Source of the DNA: Siphonodentalium dalli
Lineage: Eukaryota; Mollusca; Scaphopoda; Gadilida; Siphonodentaliidae
Assembly (NCBI GenBank): GCA_032622095.1
Contig: CP136061.1
Coordinates: forward strand, 248,633,582-248,697,581
DNA length: 64,000 bases
Direction: 5' to 3'
Part shown: piece after piece, positions 63,495 through 64,000 of the stretch
Numbering within the stretch: position 1 is the first letter of the stretch
How the letters are laid out: the number at the start of each line of letters is the position of its first letter
Notes under the pieces: model-generated
Database searches by the model: none
Seen by the model: the letters and a program-made list of their open reading frames with translations, nothing else
Told to the model about the DNA's origin: nothing
Program-made: the position numbers and the translations under genes

Positions 63495-63621
63495 TACTCT
63501 ATGAACACTGGGGACTATGTCGAGTACGCATGCATTGTCGGTCACGTACATATCTCAGGAAATCTCAAACGAGCGTGTATTCTTACGGGTCAGCTTCCAG
63601 GAAGTGTACCCGTCTGTGTGG
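63495..63621 (+). CDS. Partial sushi (CCP) domain exon of a second gene
   Basis: Between a possible acceptor (ATATAG) and a good donor (GTGAGT) the frame reads 'NTGDYVEYACIVGHVHISGN' then 'LKRACILTGQLPGSVPVCV'. The pattern Gly-x-x-Val-x-Tyr-x-Cys-x-x-Gly...Gly-x-x-x-Arg-x-Cys-x-x-x-Gly...Pro-x-Cys is the second half of a CCP module, an extracellular disulphide-bonded domain of complement-type and adhesion proteins. The usual Trp before the last Cys is replaced by Leu. The end phase is 1, usual for CCP exons. The first half of the module and the rest of the gene were not found in the window; it may continue to the right. Confidence 0.5.
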
Positions 63622-63849
63622 GTGAGTATCCAATCAATCGGCATCCAGAAAATTTATATTTTATGACACAATACAATACACCCAACCGTGGGTTCAAACT
63701 GAAGTTTTCAGTTTACAGCATGCCACGCTTATATAAGACAACATTCCCGATCAGGGGTTCGAACATACACCAACGTATCCGCCTCGTGACATAATAGTGT
63801 AATCCAACAAGTTACCCGCTGGATCATCGCACCCAAAGTAATTTTGTGT

Positions 63850-64000
63850 AGGATCGTCATGGACTATGATCGCCCCCCTGAGATTGATAAAATGTATTTA
63901 TATACCCTGCAGAAAATATCACCGGGAATCCCACCGGGATCTCGAGATTGGGAATTTTGGTCGGGATATTTTGGAATCCCATCGAGATTTTGGCCGCAAT
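63850..64000 (+). repeat. Short degenerate repeat at the window edge
   Basis: 'GGGAATCCCACCGGGATCTC', 'GAGATTGGGAATTTTGG', 'GGAATCCCATCGAGATTTTG': overlapping GGAATCCC/GAGATTTTGG modules cut by the window end. Confidence 0.5.

Overview
The window is eukaryotic, almost certainly from an invertebrate animal and probably a mollusc. Most short open frames look random. Coding sequence occurs as small exons with GT/AG borders, repeats are very dense, and non-LTR retrotransposon relics are present. The mollusc call is an inference from a retroposon tail at 41955-42027 (a CGTTAAACCCC core followed by an AATC repeat) and from the general style of the repeats.

One host gene is clear. Nine exons on the + strand, from 26901 to a stop at 60722-60724, join with matching splice phases at all eight junctions. 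They encode about 294 residues of a PRR5/PRR5L (Protor) homologue, the Rictor-binding mTORC2 subunit with an HbrB-like domain. The gene covers about 34 kb. Its upstream start is not identified. A candidate alternative first exon lies at 42884-42943. At the right edge, 63495-63621 looks like one exon of a second gene, coding half of a sushi (CCP) domain.

Everything else recognised is repeat. Left part (1-26.9 kb): a 3.9-kb fold-back element with 510-bp arms and a strand-switching internal minisatellite (934-4874); a 30-bp minisatellite with a 319-bp higher-order period (9465-10560); two long TA-flanked elements (12028-14013 and 24474-25875), the first carrying a retroposon tail that itself carries a hAT-like element with an 8-bp target duplication; 16-17 kb tandem repeats; a 5'-truncated LINE with a 14-bp target duplication (18548-19121); and nested TTAA-flanked hairpin elements at 20.4-21.4 kb. 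Intron 1 (27-40 kb) holds a decayed EEP/RT non-LTR element, a second LINE fragment and many hairpin elements.

The later introns carry several families at high density. These are TTAA-flanked double-hairpin elements (family B), family D double hairpins beside exons 7 and 9, family I copies on both sides of exon 5, and two minisatellites that run up to splice acceptors. The most striking is a 12-unit, ~59-bp array (50979-51689). Each unit contains the same 3' splice site that defines exon 6, so the real acceptor is preceded by 11 near-identical decoys.
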